Source of the DNA: Pectobacterium fontis
Lineage (GTDB): Bacteria; Pseudomonadota; Gammaproteobacteria; Enterobacterales; Enterobacteriaceae
Length of the DNA stretch: 64,000 nucleotides
Assembly (NCBI RefSeq): GCF_000803215.1
Contig: NZ_JSXC01000030.1
Location: 1 to 64,000 of the forward strand
Reading direction: 5' to 3'
In this document: positions 63,345 through 64,000 of the stretch, piece by piece
Position numbering within the stretch: the first letter of the stretch is position 1
Layout of the letters: the number at the start of each line of letters is the position of its first letter
Notes under the pieces: model-generated
What the model was told of the DNA's origin: nothing
The model's database searches: none
Seen by the model: the letters and a program-made list of their open reading frames with translations, nothing else
Translations under genes and position numbers: made by a program

Positions 63345-64000
63345 ATGAAAATAAATATTTCACCAGCTTATGTCATCGCGCTATTTTTAGGTTTTTTGTC
63401 AGCTATGGCACAAGCTGGCACACATGTAGAACTTCGATTTGCTGATCAAAATGAAGAAACCAAAAATATGGTTTCTGCTTCCGGTGAAGATAAAAACCTT
63501 AATTATGATATTACTTTCGCTAATTTCATCGGTGGGCCGGCTATTTTAGAGGCGTTTAGATCAGATGCATTAGATATTGGTATCGTTGGAAATACGCCGC
63601 CCATTCAGGCACAAGCTGCCAATGTCCCATTACTGATTGTTGCTGCCCGTGAAAATCAAAGCCCAGACTATCAATATGCATTACGACCAGGTTTATCAAT
63701 AACCTCATTGGCTGATTTTAAAAATAAAAAAATAGCTTATGCAGAAGGAACGGCTCGTGAAGTGTTTATCCTTCAGACATTAAAAGAAGCGGGTTTAACT
63801 CCATCTGATGTCACATTAGTACGTTTGCGAGCGGGTGATTTTCCAACAGCGCTACAATTTGGACAAGTCGATATTGCTCCCTTGACAGAACAACAATTTG
63901 GACGATACATCAAACAAAATAACATTCCAAAAACAGCATTCCCAGACGCATTATATCAGACATTGCCTAAGAAACAGGTTTACCTTTATGCCAGTAAAAA
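63345..64000 (+). CDS. Aliphatic-sulfonate/taurine-type ABC substrate-binding protein (3' end outside window)
   Basis: The visible 218 codons start with a Sec signal peptide (VIALFLGFLSAMAQA, cleavage near AQA-GT) and continue with the SsuA/TauA/NMT1 fold: FANFIGGPAILEAFRSDALDIGIVGNTPPIQAQAA and LADFKNKKIAYAEGTAREVFIL, then LQFGQVDIAPL. It should bind a sulfonate or similar sulfur or nitrogen compound in the periplasm. The frame runs off the window. Permease and ATPase genes probably follow. Confidence 0.88.
   Translation, partial: MKINISPAYVIALFLGFLSAMAQAGTHVELRFADQNEETKNMVSASGEDKNLNYDITFANFIGGPAILEAFRSDALDIGIVGNTPPIQAQAANVPLLIVAARENQSPDYQYALRPGLSITSLADFKNKKIAYAEGTAREVFILQTLKEAGLTPSDVTLVRLRAGDFPTALQFGQVDIAPLTEQQFGRYIKQNNIPKTAFPDALYQTLPKKQVYLYASK

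Overview
The window looks like a piece of an enterobacterial chromosome, most likely a soft-rot Pectobacterium (Pectobacteriaceae). This is inferred from the complete nas nitrate-assimilation cluster with its NasR antiterminator, fdhE, ylaC, an anaerobic haem-degradation operon of the chuW/hutW, hutX and chuY type, several chemoreceptors, and HAI/ICE-like accessory DNA at a tRNA-Asn end. No species call can be made without a search. Positions 1 to about 26,930 are accessory DNA; the rest is mostly GC-richer core genome with a few AT-rich insertions.

Left accessory block (1-13,278): a membrane protein fragment and two small lipoproteins; a SEC-C tailed protein with a nuclease-like N-terminus; a proteasome-beta-like Ntn-hydrolase candidate; a SIR2-family protein; and a minus-strand operon of three different tyrosine recombinases plus two small proteins. 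The last is a Tn554/'recombinase trio' type mobilisation module, and the preceding genes look like its defence cargo. Then come a frameshifted AlpA-type regulator and a DUF6387 protein. The block ends at an 18-bp copy of the 3' end of tRNA-Asn (13,261-13,278), read here as an attachment site.

Second accessory block (13,279-about 26,930): a P4-type integrase with arm-like repeats, and a ParD/ParE-type toxin-antitoxin pair. An 880-bp segment (integrase tail, toxin-antitoxin, tail of the next gene) is repeated 10.9 kb downstream. Between the copies lie a HAD phosphatase, a structured leader with two tiny ORFs, a type IV prepilin carrying about 120 residues of Ser-Ala repeats, a secreted protein with a pilin-like core, a PAAR/S-pyocin/colicin E3-type effector with immunity gene, and a shufflon-type PilV. 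PilV is cut by a decayed IS5-family element that abuts a decayed IS21 element. An internally deleted IS1 and a scrap of another integrase mark the right edge.

Core region: a DeoR-type regulator, a class III aminotransferase/phospholyase and a kinase stand divergent to an SDR, an APC permease and a broken amidase, probably catabolism of an amino compound through a phosphorylated intermediate (26.9-33.2 kb). Next are a Pmp3/YqaE peptide, a SulP transporter, a RspA-like enolase-superfamily enzyme, an Old Yellow Enzyme divergent from an ArsR regulator, a YehS (DUF1456) protein and a soluble FIST-domain chemoreceptor. The nas locus (41.4-54.1 kb) has nasR, then a sigma54 promoter and attenuator ahead of nasF-E-D, a single ORF fusing NasC, NasB/NirB and NirD, then nasA and cobA for sirohaem. 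A chemoreceptor with a sigma28-like promoter, fdhE, a glutamine amidotransferase, an AT-rich EEP nuclease with a small partner, ylaC, the Fur-box-preceded haem operon hutW-hutX-chuY, and the 5' part of an aliphatic-sulfonate-type binding protein complete the window.
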